Shown in pieces: positions 9,463-20,356 of a stretch of DNA of 64,000 nucleotides; within the stretch, counting starts at the first letter, position 1, and every line of letters begins with the position of its first letter. Both the position numbers and the translations under genes were made by a program. The stretch is from positions 1 through 64,000 of the forward strand of contig NZ_FZOU01000011.1 in NCBI RefSeq assembly GCF_900188085.1. The letters are read 5' to 3'. This stretch comes from Granulicella rosea. GTDB lineage: Bacteria > Acidobacteriota > Terriglobia > Terriglobales > Acidobacteriaceae. The notes beneath the pieces were generated by a model. That model searched no databases, had not been told where the DNA came from, and was given only the letters and a program-made list of their open reading frames with translations.

Positions 9463-10263
9463 ATGAAGATGCGCCATCACAATCCGATCGGGTGTCCCAT
9501 GATCACGAAGGCGAAGCCGAAGCTATCGTGGGGAGTCTCACTTCGTTGTACGGCCATCGCGGCCACACTCGCCTTCGCGAACGTCATGATCGCCCCGGCT
9601 CAAACCCTGGGCCCGCCACCCATCCCGCCGAAGAACGCAAAGAAACAGAAGATCCAATGGGTCGACACCGAATGGCTCTGGCAGTACTCCCCGCCGCCCG
9701 CCGAAGGCCGCGAGAACGACCTCATCCAGGACCCGCACTTTCGCCCGTTCATCGATCAGTACCTGACCGCGCCACAGGCCTTCTGGGGGCCGAACATGCC
9801 GCCGCGCAAGTCGCTCGCCGACACCGCGTACGACTTCCTCGCGATCCCCGGCAAGGTCATCGCGGATGACAACCGCTACCTCACCTTCACCGGCTGCGTC
9901 TTCCACTTCTGCCCCTCGCGCGGGCTCGTCTTTGTCGACCTGAACAGCGGCCAGAAGAACACGCAACCGCTCGTCGTCTTCGCCGCCATCGACTGGATAC
10001 GCGAGTCCAAAGTCACCACCGACCCAGGCGCCGAGTACACGCTCTGGATCTTCCCCGACGTCGCCATGACCAGCGACCACCTGCCCGCGCCACTGGTCAA
10101 GAGCCTCGTGCGCTGGTCCGAAGAGCCCATCGCACGCACCGGCATTCACCAGCGCATCACCACCGCCGTGCTGGTCGATCCCGACGGCACGCCGCACCCT
10201 TTCAAGCCGGATACCATCGGCATCCTCGACCCCCAAACCACCAAACCCGAGGCCACGAAATGA
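9463..10263 (+). CDS. secreted protein of unknown function, coupled to leuC
   Basis: 266 aa from ATG 9463, or 254 aa from ATG 9499; either way an N-terminal signal ([21 protein letters not shown]) precedes a Pro-rich stretch. The mature part has Trp-rich [14 protein letters not shown], a probable disulfide pair in [13 protein letters not shown], and a repeated strand pattern. I do not recognise a family with confidence. The stop overlaps the leuC start by four bases (ATGA), so it is translated with leuC although it is exported and not an obvious leucine enzyme. Confidence 0.7.
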   Translation: MKMRHHNPIGCPMITKAKPKLSWGVSLRCTAIAATLAFANVMIAPAQTLGPPPIPPKNAKKQKIQWVDTEWLWQYSPPPAEGRENDLIQDPHFRPFIDQYLTAPQAFWGPNMPPRKSLADTAYDFLAIPGKVIADDNRYLTFTGCVFHFCPSRGLVFVDLNSGQKNTQPLVVFAAIDWIRESKVTTDPGAEYTLWIFPDVAMTSDHLPAPLVKSLVRWSEEPIARTGIHQRITTAVLVDPDGTPHPFKPDTIGILDPQTTKPEATK

Positions 10264-11687
10264 GCACTCCGAAAACACTGTTCGAAAAGGTATGGCAGCA
10301 GCACCTCGTCGTTGCTCCCGCGAATGAGCCGTCGATTCTCTACATCGACCTGCACCTCGTACACGAGGTCACGAGCCCGCAGGCCTTCGACGGTCTGCGC
10401 ATGGCGGGGCGCAAGCTGCGCCGGCCTGATCGCACCGTCGCCACGGTCGATCACAACGTGCCGACGTCATCTGTTCAGGATCGGTTACATATTCTCGACC
10501 AGATCTCGTCCAGGCAGATCCAGGCGCTGCGCCAGAACTGCAAGGACTTCGGCGTCGAGTTGTACGACGTGCAGGCGCCCGAGCAAGGCATCGTCCACAT
10601 CATCGGGCCGGAGCTTGGCCTCACTAAGCCGGGCATGACCATCGTCTGCGGCGACTCGCACACCAGCACCCACGGCGCCTTCGGAGCACTGGCCTTCGGC
10701 ATCGGCACCAGCGAGGTTGAGCATGTGATGGCCACGCAGACCCTGCCGCAGGACAAGCCGAAGACCTTCCGCATCTCGGTCGATGGCGCGCTTCCCTACG
10801 GCGTCACCGCGAAGGACATCGTCCTGCACATCATCGGGCAGATCGGCACCGCGGGCGCAACCGGCTATGTCGTCGAGTACGCCGGCTCGACCATCCGCTC
10901 GCTCTCGATGGAAGGCCGCATGACCATCTGCAACATGAGCATCGAGGCCGGCGCGCGCGCAGGCATGATCGCTCCCGACCAGATCACCTTCGACTACCTG
11001 AAGGGCCGTCGCTTCTCCCCTGCCGGCGATGCGTGGAACCTCGCCGTCGAGCAGTGGTCGCAACTTGTAACCGATGAAGGAGCAATCTTCGACCGCGAGC
11101 TGCACATCGACGCCGCGACACTGACGCCCACGGTCACCTGGGGCACCAGCCCCGGCATGGTCACCGGCATCGACTCCACCGTCCCCACGCTCGACCCCAG
11201 CGCAAGCGAGGCCGACCAGAACAACTTCGAGCGCGCGCTCGAATACATGGCGCTCGAAGCCGGCAAGCCGATGCAGGAGATCGCCATCGACCGCGTCTTT
11301 ATTGGCTCCTGCACCAACGCACGCATCGAGGACCTGCGCGCATCGGCCTCGGTCGTACGCGGCTATCACGTCGCCACCACGGTCAGCGCAATGGTCGTGC
11401 CCGGCTCGCAGAGCGTCAAAGCACAGGCCGAAGAAGAGGGTCTCGACATCATCTTCAAGACCGCTGGCTTCGACTGGCGCGAACCCGGCTGCAGCATGTG
11501 CCTCGGTATGAATCCCGACATCCTCGCGCCCGGCGAGCGCTGCGCCTCCACCAGCAACCGCAACTTCGAAGGCCGCCAGGGACGCGGCTCACGCACCCAT
11601 CTCGTCTCGCCGGTGATGGCCGCGGCCGCTGCTATCACGGGTCACCTGACCGACGTCCGCAACTGGAAGTTCAAGGAGGCCAACTAG
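10260..11687 (+). CDS. leuC: 3-isopropylmalate dehydratase, large subunit
   Basis: 475 aa aconitase-family subunit that isomerises 2- to 3-isopropylmalate with LeuD. Seen: [12 protein letters not shown] start, [27 protein letters not shown], and the [4Fe-4S] ligands in [15 protein letters not shown] and [12 protein letters not shown]-terminal [21 protein letters not shown] is typical. Overlaps the preceding unknown gene by four bases, and leuD starts two bases after its stop, with the leuD ribosome site AAGGAGG inside the leuC 3' end. Confidence 0.97.
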   Translation: MSTPKTLFEKVWQQHLVVAPANEPSILYIDLHLVHEVTSPQAFDGLRMAGRKLRRPDRTVATVDHNVPTSSVQDRLHILDQISSRQIQALRQNCKDFGVELYDVQAPEQGIVHIIGPELGLTKPGMTIVCGDSHTSTHGAFGALAFGIGTSEVEHVMATQTLPQDKPKTFRISVDGALPYGVTAKDIVLHIIGQIGTAGATGYVVEYAGSTIRSLSMEGRMTICNMSIEAGARAGMIAPDQITFDYLKGRRFSPAGDAWNLAVEQWSQLVTDEGAIFDRELHIDAATLTPTVTWGTSPGMVTGIDSTVPTLDPSASEADQNNFERALEYMALEAGKPMQEIAIDRVFIGSCTNARIEDLRASASVVRGYHVATTVSAMVVPGSQSVKAQAEEEGLDIIFKTAGFDWREPGCSMCLGMNPDILAPGERCASTSNRNFEGRQGRGSRTHLVSPVMAAAAAITGHLTDVRNWKFKEAN

Positions 11688-11689
11688 CC

Positions 11690-12325
11690 ATGATCGCCAT
11701 CAATGTACTGACCAGCACCGCCATCCCGCTCGACATGTCGAACATCGACACGGACCAGATCATCCCGAAGCAGTTCCTCAAGCGCATCGAGCGCACGGGC
11801 TACGGCGAGTTCCTCTTCTACGACTGGCGCTACGATCTCGACACGCCCGACCATGTCTCCGAGCGCAAGGACTTCGCGCTGAACAAGGTCGAGTACAAAG
11901 GCTCGAAGATCCTCATCGCAGGCAAGAACTTCGGCTGCGGCAGCTCGCGCGAGCACGCCGCATGGGCGCTCACCGACTTCGGCTTCCTCGCCGTCATCGC
12001 ACCGAGCTTCGCGGATATCTTCTTCTCGAACGCCGGCAAGAACGGCATGATCCTCGTTCGCCTCTCCGAGGCCGATGTCGAGTTGCTCACGCACCGAAGC
12101 ACGTCGAACCCCGCGCACAAGATCACCATCAACCTCGAGGCCCAGACCGTCACCGACGACCAGGGCTTCAGCGCGACCTTCGAGATCGATCCCTTCCGCA
12201 AGTACTGCCTGCTGAATGGACTGGACGATATTGGGCTTACGCTGCGGCATGAGTCTGAACTGGATAGCTACGAAGCTAAACATGATGAAGAGTTCTGGCT
12301 GACGCCACGAGTAAGTGCTGCATAA
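11690..12325 (+). CDS. leuD: 3-isopropylmalate dehydratase, small subunit
   Basis: 211 aa swivel-domain partner of LeuC. Seen: STAIPLDMSNIDTDQIIPKQ, FLKRIERTGYGEFLFYDWRY, and the substrate-recognition stretch GKNFGCGSSREHAAWAL. Ends LTLRHESELDSYEAKHDEEF, standard for bacterial LeuD. ATG at 11690 has AAGGAGG 8 bases upstream within leuC, so the two are made together. Confidence 0.97.
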   Translation: MIAINVLTSTAIPLDMSNIDTDQIIPKQFLKRIERTGYGEFLFYDWRYDLDTPDHVSERKDFALNKVEYKGSKILIAGKNFGCGSSREHAAWALTDFGFLAVIAPSFADIFFSNAGKNGMILVRLSEADVELLTHRSTSNPAHKITINLEAQTVTDDQGFSATFEIDPFRKYCLLNGLDDIGLTLRHESELDSYEAKHDEEFWLTPRVSAA

Positions 12326-12337
12326 GGGAGGATTGTC

Positions 12338-12799
12338 GTGAATCGCATGAAGATGAGCATCGCACTCGTGGCGTTATCGGTTGGAAGGCTTCTTCAGGCC
12401 CAGACCTCAGACCTCCCAACCGCGCCCAAGCCGGCTCAACTCGCATCGGCGAAGACTGTCTTCATCTCAAACAACACGATAGGCAGCGCAGAAGGCAGTG
12501 AGTTTCTTTATACACATCTCTACAATGCGATCCAGAAGCTTCATCGATTCGACATTGTGCTCACACCTCAAGACGCCGACCTGATTCTCGAGTACAGCAT
12601 CAGTGACGTGGTCGGTCAGAATAATCCCGGACATGTTCATGCACTCCGCATACTCGATCCACGGACTCGAATCGTCTTGTGGTCCATAAATGAATACGAA
12701 CCTGGCGCAAATCGCCAGTCCAGCATTGAAAAGAACCTGCTGGACGCGCACAACCATCTTGCTGCTGATCTGCAAAAGGTCACGTCGCCAACGAAGTAA
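12338..12799 (+). CDS. secreted protein of unknown function between leuD and ilvD
   Basis: 153 aa beginning at GTG 12338, with AAGGGAGGA upstream. Signal peptide ends LLQAQ. The mature region ([20 protein letters not shown], then [11 protein letters not shown], then [15 protein letters not shown]) looks like the small periplasmic domain that Acidobacteria carry in many copies, where a conserved disordered-looking head precedes a strand-rich core. No enzyme motif. Base composition is visibly lower in G+C than in the flanking leu and ilv genes. Starts 12 bases after leuD, so probably co-transcribed. Confidence 0.65.
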   Translation: MNRMKMSIALVALSVGRLLQAQTSDLPTAPKPAQLASAKTVFISNNTIGSAEGSEFLYTHLYNAIQKLHRFDIVLTPQDADLILEYSISDVVGQNNPGHVHALRILDPRTRIVLWSINEYEPGANRQSSIEKNLLDAHNHLAADLQKVTSPTK

Positions 12800-12831
12800 T
12801 CAGCTCGCATCATCCGCATAAGAGGTCAGTC

Positions 12832-14529
12832 TTGAGCAACGAAATCAATCCGAAGAAGTACAGCATCCCTCTCACCGAAGGCCCGAACCGCGCCGCTGCC
12901 CGCTCGTACCTGCGTGGCGTCGGCTTCAGCAAGGAAGACCTGCACAAGCCCATCATCGGCGTGGCCAACACCTGGACCGAGATCGGCCCCTGCAACTTCC
13001 ATCTGCGCGATGTCGCCGCAGCCGTGAAGCAGGGCATCCGCGACGCGGGCGGCACGCCGATGGAGTTCAACACCGTCACCATCTCGGACGGCATCACCAT
13101 GGGCACCGAGGGCATGAAGGCTTCGCTGATCTCGCGCGAGGTCATCGCGGACTCCATCGAGCTCGTCGCGCGCGGCAACCTCTTCGACGGCATCGTGTGC
13201 ATCGCGGGCTGCGACAAGAACATGCCCGGCACCATCATGGCCATGGCGCGGCTCGACATCCCCGCCATGATGCTCTACGGCGGGTCGATCGCACCGGGCA
13301 AGCTCGCACAGCCCGACGGCTCCATCAAAGAGATCACCATCCTCAACGTCTTCGAGGGCATGGGTTCGCACGCCGCCGGCAAGATTAGCGACGACCAGCT
13401 TGAAGCGCTCGAAGCCGCAGCCTGTCCCGGCCCTGGCGCATGCGGCGGACAGTTCACCGCGAACACCATGGCGATGGCCGGCGAGTTCCTCGGCATCTCG
13501 CCCTTCAACCTCACCGGCGTGCCCGCCATGTCGGCTGAGAAGGCCAGCGCAAGCCGCGAGGCAGGCCGTATGATCCTCGATCTCTGCAAGCGCGACATGC
13601 GTCCGTCGAAGATCCTTACACGCAAGGCGCTCGAGAACGCCATCACCGCGGTCTGCGCCTCGGGTGGCAGCACCAACGCCGTGCTGCACCTCATCGCCAT
13701 CGCGCGCGAGCTGGGCATCCCGCTCGACATGCACGACTTCGACGCGATCAGCGAGAAGACTCCGTTCATCGTGGACCTCTCGCCCGGCGGCAAGTACGCC
13801 GCGACCGACTACCAGGCCGCGGGCGGCTCACGCGTACTTGCCGAGCGCCTTATCGAGAAGGGCCTGCTGCACGCCGACGAGCCCACCGTCTCGGGCCTCA
13901 CGCTGGCTGAGGAGGCTGCCAAGGCAGTCGAGACGCCCGGCCAGGTCGTCATCCGCGAGTGGGAGAATCCGTTGAAGCCCACCGGCGGCCTCGTCATCAT
14001 GAAGGGCAACCTCTCGCCCGAAGGCTCGGTCATCAAGGTCGCGGGCCACGAGCGCATCTTCCACCAGGGCCCGGCGCGCGTCTTCGATTGCGAAGACGAC
14101 TGCCACGCGGCAGTAGAGTCCGGCAAGATCAACCCCAACGATGTCCTCGTCATTCGCTACGAAGGCCCGAAGGGCGGCCCCGGCATGCGCGAGATGCTCG
14201 CCGTCACCGCCGCGGTCAAGGGCATCCCGGAGCTCTCCGAGACCGTTGCCCTCCTGACCGACGGACGCTTCAGCGGCGCGACACGCGGCCTGATGTGCGG
14301 CCACGTCGCCCCCGAGGCCTACCTCGGCGGACCGATCGCCGCCGTGCACGAGGGCGACCTCATCACCTTCGACGTTCCTAACCGGGAGCTGCGGCTTGAG
14401 GTTCCAGCGGAGGAGATTGCTGCACGTCTCGCGAAGTGGTCTGCGCCTGCTCCTCGGTATAAGCGTGGTGTGTTTGCGAAGTACGCCAACTCCGTCAGCA
14501 GCGCAAGTGAAGGTGCGGTCACGACGTAG
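12832..14529 (+). CDS. ilvD: dihydroxy-acid dehydratase
   Basis: 565 aa, start TTG 12832 with GAGG upstream. Dehydrates dihydroxyisovalerate and dihydroxymethylvalerate in valine and isoleucine synthesis. Fe-S ligand cysteines lie in [23 protein letters not shown] and [14 protein letters not shown]. Also seen are [14 protein letters not shown], the C-terminal [14 protein letters not shown] and [21 protein letters not shown] in pieces. Full length for the family. Expression level may be limited by the TTG initiator. Confidence 0.96.
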   Translation: MSNEINPKKYSIPLTEGPNRAAARSYLRGVGFSKEDLHKPIIGVANTWTEIGPCNFHLRDVAAAVKQGIRDAGGTPMEFNTVTISDGITMGTEGMKASLISREVIADSIELVARGNLFDGIVCIAGCDKNMPGTIMAMARLDIPAMMLYGGSIAPGKLAQPDGSIKEITILNVFEGMGSHAAGKISDDQLEALEAAACPGPGACGGQFTANTMAMAGEFLGISPFNLTGVPAMSAEKASASREAGRMILDLCKRDMRPSKILTRKALENAITAVCASGGSTNAVLHLIAIARELGIPLDMHDFDAISEKTPFIVDLSPGGKYAATDYQAAGGSRVLAERLIEKGLLHADEPTVSGLTLAEEAAKAVETPGQVVIREWENPLKPTGGLVIMKGNLSPEGSVIKVAGHERIFHQGPARVFDCEDDCHAAVESGKINPNDVLVIRYEGPKGGPGMREMLAVTAAVKGIPELSETVALLTDGRFSGATRGLMCGHVAPEAYLGGPIAAVHEGDLITFDVPNRELRLEVPAEEIAARLAKWSAPAPRYKRGVFAKYANSVSSASEGAVTT

Positions 14530-14551
14530 TGCAACGCTAGCGGAGTCAATT

Positions 14552-15112
14552 ATGTCTTGGTTCAAATCGCATAAGGCAGCAGTCACACGAACAGATGCGG
14601 TCGTCGAAGCGGCTACCCTCATGCGGTGGTGCGAAGACTGGCTGACGTTTGATCAGTTTTCTAAGGTGAACGAACACCAGTTTCGTGCAGTTGCGAAACT
14701 GGTTCACTTCACCAAGGTGGCATTCGTGCTGTATTGGCTCGACGGCGCGGCGCAGAGGCCGGGTATCGCAGAGAGAGCACAAGAAGTTCTTACTAATTTT
14801 CGGATCATTTTCGATCCAGATTCTTTTCAAGAACCGAATTCCGCATCGCAGAACGAAGTAGCGAAGTTTCTTGCGGGTCTCGCGACCCGCGCTTTCGCTT
14901 TGGTCGATTCGCAAACTGATGCAAATACGGATGACCCTGAGTATTACGTGAAATTGCGTAGATGGTCCACGGAATGGATGACCTTAGCATTCGAAGATGA
15001 TAACGAGATCGTGGAAATCTACGATCTGATCGGCCTAAAGCTCATATCCGTTTTATTGAGTGAATTATCAGTACTTAGAAAAGCGCTCGCTACCGCCATT
15101 CAAACCGCCTAG
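14552..15112 (+). CDS. uncharacterised soluble protein between ilvD and ilvB
   Basis: 186 aa from ATG 14552 with GGAG 7 bases upstream. Helical and charged (MRWCEDWLTFDQFSKVNEH, VAKLVHFTKVAFVLYWLDGA) with no signal peptide or membrane span. I do not recognise a family. The gene is clearly AT-richer than its neighbours and uses codons such as TTA, TTT and AAT that are rare in the ilv genes, suggesting recent acquisition into the cluster. Gaps to ilvD and ilvB are only about 20 bases, so it should be co-transcribed. Confidence 0.65.
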   Translation: MSWFKSHKAAVTRTDAVVEAATLMRWCEDWLTFDQFSKVNEHQFRAVAKLVHFTKVAFVLYWLDGAAQRPGIAERAQEVLTNFRIIFDPDSFQEPNSASQNEVAKFLAGLATRAFALVDSQTDANTDDPEYYVKLRRWSTEWMTLAFEDDNEIVEIYDLIGLKLISVLLSELSVLRKALATAIQTA

Positions 15113-15132
15113 CCATCTTGAGGAAACAAGTT

Positions 15133-16896
15133 ATGAATATTAATTCGAGCAACAATCAGCATCCTCAACTCACCGGAGCCGAGATCCTCTGGGCCACCCT
15201 TGCCGGCGAGGGCGTCACGACCGTCTTCGGTTATCCCGGCGGCGCGATCCTGCCCATCTACGACGCGCTCCGCAAGTTCCCCACCGTGCACCACATCCTC
15301 ACCCGGCATGAGCAGGGCGCATCGCACATGGCCGACGGCTACGCGCGCGCCAGCGGCCGCGTGGGCGTCTGCATGGCGACCAGCGGACCTGGCGCGACGA
15401 ACCTCGTCACCGGCCTCGCCACGGCCATGCTGGACTCCATCCCGATGATCGCCATCACCGGCCAGGTGTCTTCCAAGGTCTTGGGTTCCGATGCGTTTCA
15501 AGAGGTCGACATCACCGGCATCACCCTGCCCGTGACCAAGCACAACTACCTCGTCACCCGCGCCGAGGACATCGCCCCCACCGTGCGCAAGGCCTTCCAG
15601 GTCGCGCAGCAGGGACGCCCCGGCCCCGTCCTGATCGACATCACCAAGGACGCCCAGCAGGCCACCGCAGCCTTCTCGTTCGAAGACGCAGCGCCCGCGC
15701 CGCATCGCGACCATCCGATGCTGCGCGCTGAATCGACGAGCATCCAGCAGGCCATCGAACTGATCCTCAACGCCAAGCGTCCCGTCATCCTCGCCGGCCA
15801 CGGCATCGCGCAGTCGGGCGCCGAGGCCGAGGTGCTGGCCTTCGCCGAACGCCGCCAGGTGCCCGTCGCCAGCACGCTGCTTGGACTCGGCTCGTTCCCC
15901 GTTCACCATCCGCTCGCGCTGGGCATGATGGGCATGCATGGCGAGTCGTGGGTCAACCATGCGATCCAGCAGTCGGACCTGCTGCTCGCCTTCGGCATGC
16001 GCTTCGACGACCGTGTGACCGGCAACCTCGCCCACTACGCGCCGAACGCGAAGAAGATCCACATCGAGATCGACCCCAGCGAGATCAGCAAGAACGTGCG
16101 CGCGGACGTGGCGCTCATCGGCGACCTGAAGACGATCCTCAGCACGCTGCTGCCGCTCATCCCCGCGAGCAACGACGCAAGCTGGATCAGCGAAGTGAAC
16201 GCCATGAAGGGCGACGCCGCCGTGCGCGACATCATCAACCTGCCGGACAACGGCCATCTCTACGCCGCGCATGTCATCCACGACATCTGGCGCGAGGCCG
16301 TCGCCGCGGGCCGCGAGCGCGAGACCATCATCGTCACCGACGTAGGCCAGCACCAGATGTGGGAGGCGCAGTACTTCAAGCACGATGCGCCACGCTCGCT
16401 TGTCACGTCGGGCGGCCTCGGCACCATGGGCTTCGCCCTGCCCGCCGCCATCGGCGCGAAGGTCGCATGCCCCACCAAGGATGTGTGGGTCATCGCGGGC
16501 GATGGCGGCTTCCAGATGACGGCATCCGAGCTCTCGACCATCATGCAGGAGTCGCTTCCGATCAACATCGCCGTCATCAACAACGGCTTCCTCGGCATGG
16601 TGCGGCAGTGGCAGGAGGCGTTCTACGATAAGAACTACTCGGCCTCTCCGATCCTGTCTCCCAACTTCGTGATGCTTGCGGGCGCACATGGCATCGAAGG
16701 CTCGCATGTCAGCGAGCGCAAGAATGTAACGCCGACGGTTACAAAGGCAAGAACCGGCGGCAAGCCCTTCCTCATCAACTTCCAGGTGGAGAAGGAAGAC
16801 GGCGTCTACCCGATGATCGCACCCGGCGCGGCGCTGCATGAGATGGTAAGGCGGCCTCAGCACGATCCTTTGCTTGAGACTGCGGAGGACGAGTAA
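15133..16896 (+). CDS. ilvB: acetolactate synthase, large catalytic subunit
   Basis: 587 aa from ATG 15133 with TGAGGAAAC upstream; a TTG at 15118 is an alternative. ThDP enzyme making acetolactate and acetohydroxybutyrate. Seen: catalytic Glu region FGYPGGAILPIYDAL plus TRHEQGASHMADGYA, SGPGATNLVTGLA, GQVSSKVLGSDAFQE, and the ThDP/Mg site GDGGFQMTASELSTIMQ...NNGFLG. The C-terminal part VEKEDGVYPMIAPGAALHEM is standard. The partner small subunit lies two genes downstream, separated by a lipoprotein-like gene. Confidence 0.96.
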   Translation: MNINSSNNQHPQLTGAEILWATLAGEGVTTVFGYPGGAILPIYDALRKFPTVHHILTRHEQGASHMADGYARASGRVGVCMATSGPGATNLVTGLATAMLDSIPMIAITGQVSSKVLGSDAFQEVDITGITLPVTKHNYLVTRAEDIAPTVRKAFQVAQQGRPGPVLIDITKDAQQATAAFSFEDAAPAPHRDHPMLRAESTSIQQAIELILNAKRPVILAGHGIAQSGAEAEVLAFAERRQVPVASTLLGLGSFPVHHPLALGMMGMHGESWVNHAIQQSDLLLAFGMRFDDRVTGNLAHYAPNAKKIHIEIDPSEISKNVRADVALIGDLKTILSTLLPLIPASNDASWISEVNAMKGDAAVRDIINLPDNGHLYAAHVIHDIWREAVAAGRERETIIVTDVGQHQMWEAQYFKHDAPRSLVTSGGLGTMGFALPAAIGAKVACPTKDVWVIAGDGGFQMTASELSTIMQESLPINIAVINNGFLGMVRQWQEAFYDKNYSASPILSPNFVMLAGAHGIEGSHVSERKNVTPTVTKARTGGKPFLINFQVEKEDGVYPMIAPGAALHEMVRRPQHDPLLETAEDE

Positions 16897-17438
16897 TGCC
16901 CGGCAGAGCCACGGAAGGCATCGGGAAAGCGCCTTTGGCGCTGATACTTTCCCTGGCCTGCGCCTTTGGATGCAAGGCCACGCCGCCCACGCCAAGAGGC
17001 ACGGTGGAGGCGAAGCCTGCCTTCCCCGACCGGCCTACCGTCGCACCGCCAGCCTTCAAGATCTTTCACCAGGACAACGACACCTACACCCTCGTCACCA
17101 AAGAAGACGCCACCGACGACGAGATTGAAGCGATCGTATGGCAGCTTCGCGACGCGGCTCACACGAAGACCTTCGACGCGCTTCATCTCTCGCAGACCTT
17201 CGTCGACGCACGTCAACCGATCGTCTGGTTCCACGTCTATCGCGGCGCGAAGTGTGCCGGCGAAAAGTTCACCAAGGGCCCGCTTCCCTGCGAGGCGAGC
17301 TACCACGGAGCCGGCGATTACACCTTCGGCTCCTACAAGAATCCACTGACCGACAGCGGAGTGCTGCACCGCGCGGACGGCGCCGAGATCCAGCTATGGG
17401 ATTCCGAAGCGCCTTACACGCCGACGCCTCACTCCTAA
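16896..17438 (+). CDS. putative lipoprotein of unknown function between ilvB and ilvN
   Basis: 180 aa; its ATG shares one base with the ilvB TAA, so translation is coupled. The N-terminus (APLALILSLACAFGCKATPP) has a hydrophobic segment followed by Cys, compatible with a lipobox. Mature part includes ATDDEIEAIVWQLRDAAHTK and a Cys pair in RGAKCAGEKFTKGPLPCEAS. I do not recognise the family. An envelope protein inside the acetolactate synthase operon has no obvious biochemical reason. Confidence 0.68.
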   Translation: MPGRATEGIGKAPLALILSLACAFGCKATPPTPRGTVEAKPAFPDRPTVAPPAFKIFHQDNDTYTLVTKEDATDDEIEAIVWQLRDAAHTKTFDALHLSQTFVDARQPIVWFHVYRGAKCAGEKFTKGPLPCEASYHGAGDYTFGSYKNPLTDSGVLHRADGAEIQLWDSEAPYTPTPHS

Positions 17439-17461
17439 CCCTGCTTCTCTTTTGAGGACCT

Positions 17462-18106
17462 ATGCTCCACACGTTCGTAGCTCTCGTTGAAGACAAACCC
17501 GGCGTGCTCACCCGCGTCGCCTCGCTCTTCCGCCGTCTGAACATCAACATCGTGTCCCTGACGGTCGGCGAGTCGGAGCGGCCCGAGACCTCGCGCATGA
17601 CCATCGTCTGCGAGGCGCCGGACCACGCCGCGCACCGCATCAAGGCGTCGCTCTATAAGCTCGAGATCACCATCGACGTCGACGAGATGGGCCGCAGCGA
17701 AGCCGTCATCCGCGAGCTCTGCCTGATCAAGATCGCCGCCGGCCCAAGCCATCCGAACGGCCAGCAGTCTCGCTCGCAGATATTCGAACTGGCGAACGTC
17801 TTTCGCGCCCGCGTGGTCGACCTGGCGCCGGAGTCGATCATGCTGGAGATGACAGGCAGCTCGTCGAAGATCGAAGGCCTCATCCAGGTCGTCACCGAGA
17901 GCGGATATACCATCCTCGAGGTCTCACGCACGGGCCGCATGGCGATGCGCCGCGGCATGCACACCAGCCGCGTTCTCAAGGCGCTGGGCACACCCGGCGC
18001 CGATACCACGCCGACCAACGCCTTCGTCCGCCCACCCAATCCCGAGCCGCTGGGCGACGACATTCTGCCCAACCAGTTCGACGACGTTCACGAAGAGGAA
18101 GAGTGA
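17462..18106 (+). CDS. ilvN: acetolactate synthase, small regulatory subunit
   Basis: 214 aa, ATG with GAGG 5 bases upstream. N-terminal ACT domain (LHTFVALVEDKPGVLTRVAS, LFRRLNINIVSLTVGESE) binds valine for feedback control; the C-terminal domain (residues about 80-165) activates the large subunit. The C-terminal extension of about 40 residues (HTSRVLKALGTPGADTTPTN and an acidic tail DDVHEEEE) is longer than in the shortest homologues. Called ilvH in some species. Confidence 0.94.
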   Translation: MLHTFVALVEDKPGVLTRVASLFRRLNINIVSLTVGESERPETSRMTIVCEAPDHAAHRIKASLYKLEITIDVDEMGRSEAVIRELCLIKIAAGPSHPNGQQSRSQIFELANVFRARVVDLAPESIMLEMTGSSSKIEGLIQVVTESGYTILEVSRTGRMAMRRGMHTSRVLKALGTPGADTTPTNAFVRPPNPEPLGDDILPNQFDDVHEEEE

Positions 18107-19248
18107 GCCCCGTCCTCGACCATCTGATTGGCCCGGGACTTCTGCTGATTCTGGGCGGCGCCGTCTGGATCGCACGCATCGACGGCCGGCGCTCTCGCGC
18201 GCGCCGGCAACCCAGACTCGTCGCAGCCCGTCAGCCCCTCTCCGATGCCGCGATCACGCGTCCGAGACCCTGGTGGCGTGGTTTATGGGGCGCGGCTGCG
18301 ATGGCGAGTGTTTATCTTCTGGTCTTTCGCGGCATCTCGGGACTGCCTCCCTTCCATCAGGAGCAACAAGGCGGCGCGATCTTGATGTCGTTCTCTTTTC
18401 TTTTCCTGGGCCCGTTCCTCGCCGGAGCCATCACCGTATGGCAGGGCAGCAGTCAGGAGCCATGGACGCTCGGCGAGTGCGTCGTCAATGCGTGGATACC
18501 CATCGCGATCAATCTTGCGCTTGCCATCTTCATCGCATGGGAGGGCATCATCTGCGCGATCTTCATCGTGCCGCCCGCATTGATCTCCTCGGCAGCCGGT
18601 GGCCTCGCTGTAAGAGCGCTCCACCGTTATCTGCGTCTTCGCGGCGGCAACACGACGATGTACTGCCTGGCGGCGCTGCCGCTCGTACTCGCAATGGTGG
18701 AGACCACGCTTAATCAGCCGCTGGAGACGCGCACCGTCCACAACTCGATCGTTGTCCACGCTCCAGCTGCCGTGGTTTGGCGCAACATCGAACGTGTGCG
18801 AGCCATCTCTCCTTCGGAGCTGCGCCCGTCGTGGGCCAACGCCATCGGCTTTCCCAGACCGGTGGAAGCGACGCTTTCCTACCAAGGCATCGGCGGGGTG
18901 CGCAACGCCAGCTTCGAGCGCGGACTCAATTTCGTCGAGACGATCACCGCGTGGGAACCGGACCACCGGATCGCCTTCACCATCCGTGCCGACACCGCCC
19001 ACATTCCTTCGACTACGCTCGATGAGCACGTCACCGTTGGCGGCCGGTTCTTCGATGTTCTTACTGGGGAATATGTACTCGAGCCCCAGGGCGATGGCAG
19101 CACACTCCTCCGCCTGAGCAGTCAGGAGCGCCTCTCCACCGATTTCAATCTCTACGCCGCACTTTGGTCGGACGCGGTGATGTCCGACATGCAAGCCAAC
19201 ATCCTGCATGTCGTTCGTAACCGTTGCGAGACCCAAGCCACACAGTAG
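18103..19248 (+). CDS. membrane protein with C-terminal SRPBCC-like domain
   Basis: 381 aa starting GTG at 18103, overlapping the ilvN stop by four bases (GTGA). N-terminal half has about five hydrophobic segments (for example [39 protein letters not shown]). From residue about 205 a soluble START/polyketide-cyclase-like domain begins ([20 protein letters not shown], ...[20 protein letters not shown]). Such domains bind hydrophobic ligands. Role in this operon is unknown; coupling is by overlap only. Confidence 0.75.
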   Translation: MSPVLDHLIGPGLLLILGGAVWIARIDGRRSRARRQPRLVAARQPLSDAAITRPRPWWRGLWGAAAMASVYLLVFRGISGLPPFHQEQQGGAILMSFSFLFLGPFLAGAITVWQGSSQEPWTLGECVVNAWIPIAINLALAIFIAWEGIICAIFIVPPALISSAAGGLAVRALHRYLRLRGGNTTMYCLAALPLVLAMVETTLNQPLETRTVHNSIVVHAPAAVVWRNIERVRAISPSELRPSWANAIGFPRPVEATLSYQGIGGVRNASFERGLNFVETITAWEPDHRIAFTIRADTAHIPSTTLDEHVTVGGRFFDVLTGEYVLEPQGDGSTLLRLSSQERLSTDFNLYAALWSDAVMSDMQANILHVVRNRCETQATQ

Positions 19249-19292
19249 GCGTAAACTTTCAACAGCAACCACAAAGGAAACGTACAAACATC

Positions 19293-20318
19293 ATGGCAAA
19301 GACCTACCACGACGCAGACGCAGACCTCTCTCTTATCCAGGCGAAGAAAGTCGCCATCATCGGCTACGGCTCGCAGGGCCACGCCCACGCGCTGAACCTC
19401 AAGGACTCCGGTGTGGAGGTCATGGTTGGCCTGCGCGCGGATTCGCCCAACGTGGCGCGCGCGAAGAACGCCGGCCTCGCCGTCGGCACCGTCGCCGAGG
19501 TCAGCAAGTGGGCCGACGTCATCATGAACCTCACGCCCGACCAGACCGCGGCGAAGGTCTACCACGAGGACATCGAGCCGAACCTGAAGCCTGACGCGAC
19601 CCTGATGTTCGCGCACGGCTTCAACATCCGCTTCCGCACCATCACTCCGCCCGCCACGGTCGACGTCTCGCTCGTGGCGCCCAAGAGCCCCGGTCACCGC
19701 GTCCGCGAGACCTACACCGAAGGCGGCGGCGTACCCGGCCTGGTCGCGGTCGAGCAGGATGCCAGCGGCAATGCGCTCGCGCTCGCGCTCTCCTACGCCA
19801 AGGCCATCGGCTGCACCCGCGCCGGCGTGCTCGAAACCACCTTCACCGAAGAGACCGAAACCGACCTCTTCGGCGAGCAGGCCGTGCTCTGCGGCGGAAC
19901 CGCGGCCCTCGTCAAGGCGGGCTTCGAGACCCTCGTCGAGGCCGGCTACCAGCCCGAACTCGCCTACTTCGAGTGCCTGCACGAGCTGAAGCTGATCGTC
20001 GACCTGATGTACCGCGGCGGACTCGCCTACATGAACTACTCCATCTCGGACACCGCCGAGTGGGGCGGCTACGAGGCGCAGAAGCGCATCGTCACGCCGG
20101 ACACGAAGAAGGCCATGAAGGAGCTCCTCACCGAGATCCAGAACGGCGCCTTCGCCAAGAAGTTCATCGAGGAGAACAAGACCGGCCGCCACGAGCTGAA
20201 CAAGTACCGCAGCACCGAGTCGGCCGACAAGATCGAGGTTGTCGGCGCGGAGCTTCGCGCGGCGATGCCGTTCCTCAGCCCCGTGAAGGTCGTCGACGGA
20301 GCCGTCGTCAAGGCATAA
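19293..20318 (+). CDS. ilvC: ketol-acid reductoisomerase, class I
   Basis: 341 aa from ATG 19293, with AAAGGAAA upstream at somewhat long spacing. Isomerises and reduces acetolactate. Seen: Rossmann motif [20 protein letters not shown], catalytic region [14 protein letters not shown], metal ligands in [20 protein letters not shown] and [20 protein letters not shown]. Length fits class I (short) KARI. Last recognised BCAA gene of the cluster. Confidence 0.97.
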   Translation: MAKTYHDADADLSLIQAKKVAIIGYGSQGHAHALNLKDSGVEVMVGLRADSPNVARAKNAGLAVGTVAEVSKWADVIMNLTPDQTAAKVYHEDIEPNLKPDATLMFAHGFNIRFRTITPPATVDVSLVAPKSPGHRVRETYTEGGGVPGLVAVEQDASGNALALALSYAKAIGCTRAGVLETTFTEETETDLFGEQAVLCGGTAALVKAGFETLVEAGYQPELAYFECLHELKLIVDLMYRGGLAYMNYSISDTAEWGGYEAQKRIVTPDTKKAMKELLTEIQNGAFAKKFIEENKTGRHELNKYRSTESADKIEVVGAELRAAMPFLSPVKVVDGAVVKA

Positions 20319-20356
20319 CTCAACCCCGCAGTTCGCCAATAAGAGAGAGGCAACGC

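Noticed and set aside
14396-14551. N-terminal extension of the AT-rich unknown gene
   Set aside because: Lies within ilvD in another frame; the SD and composition shift support ATG 14552.
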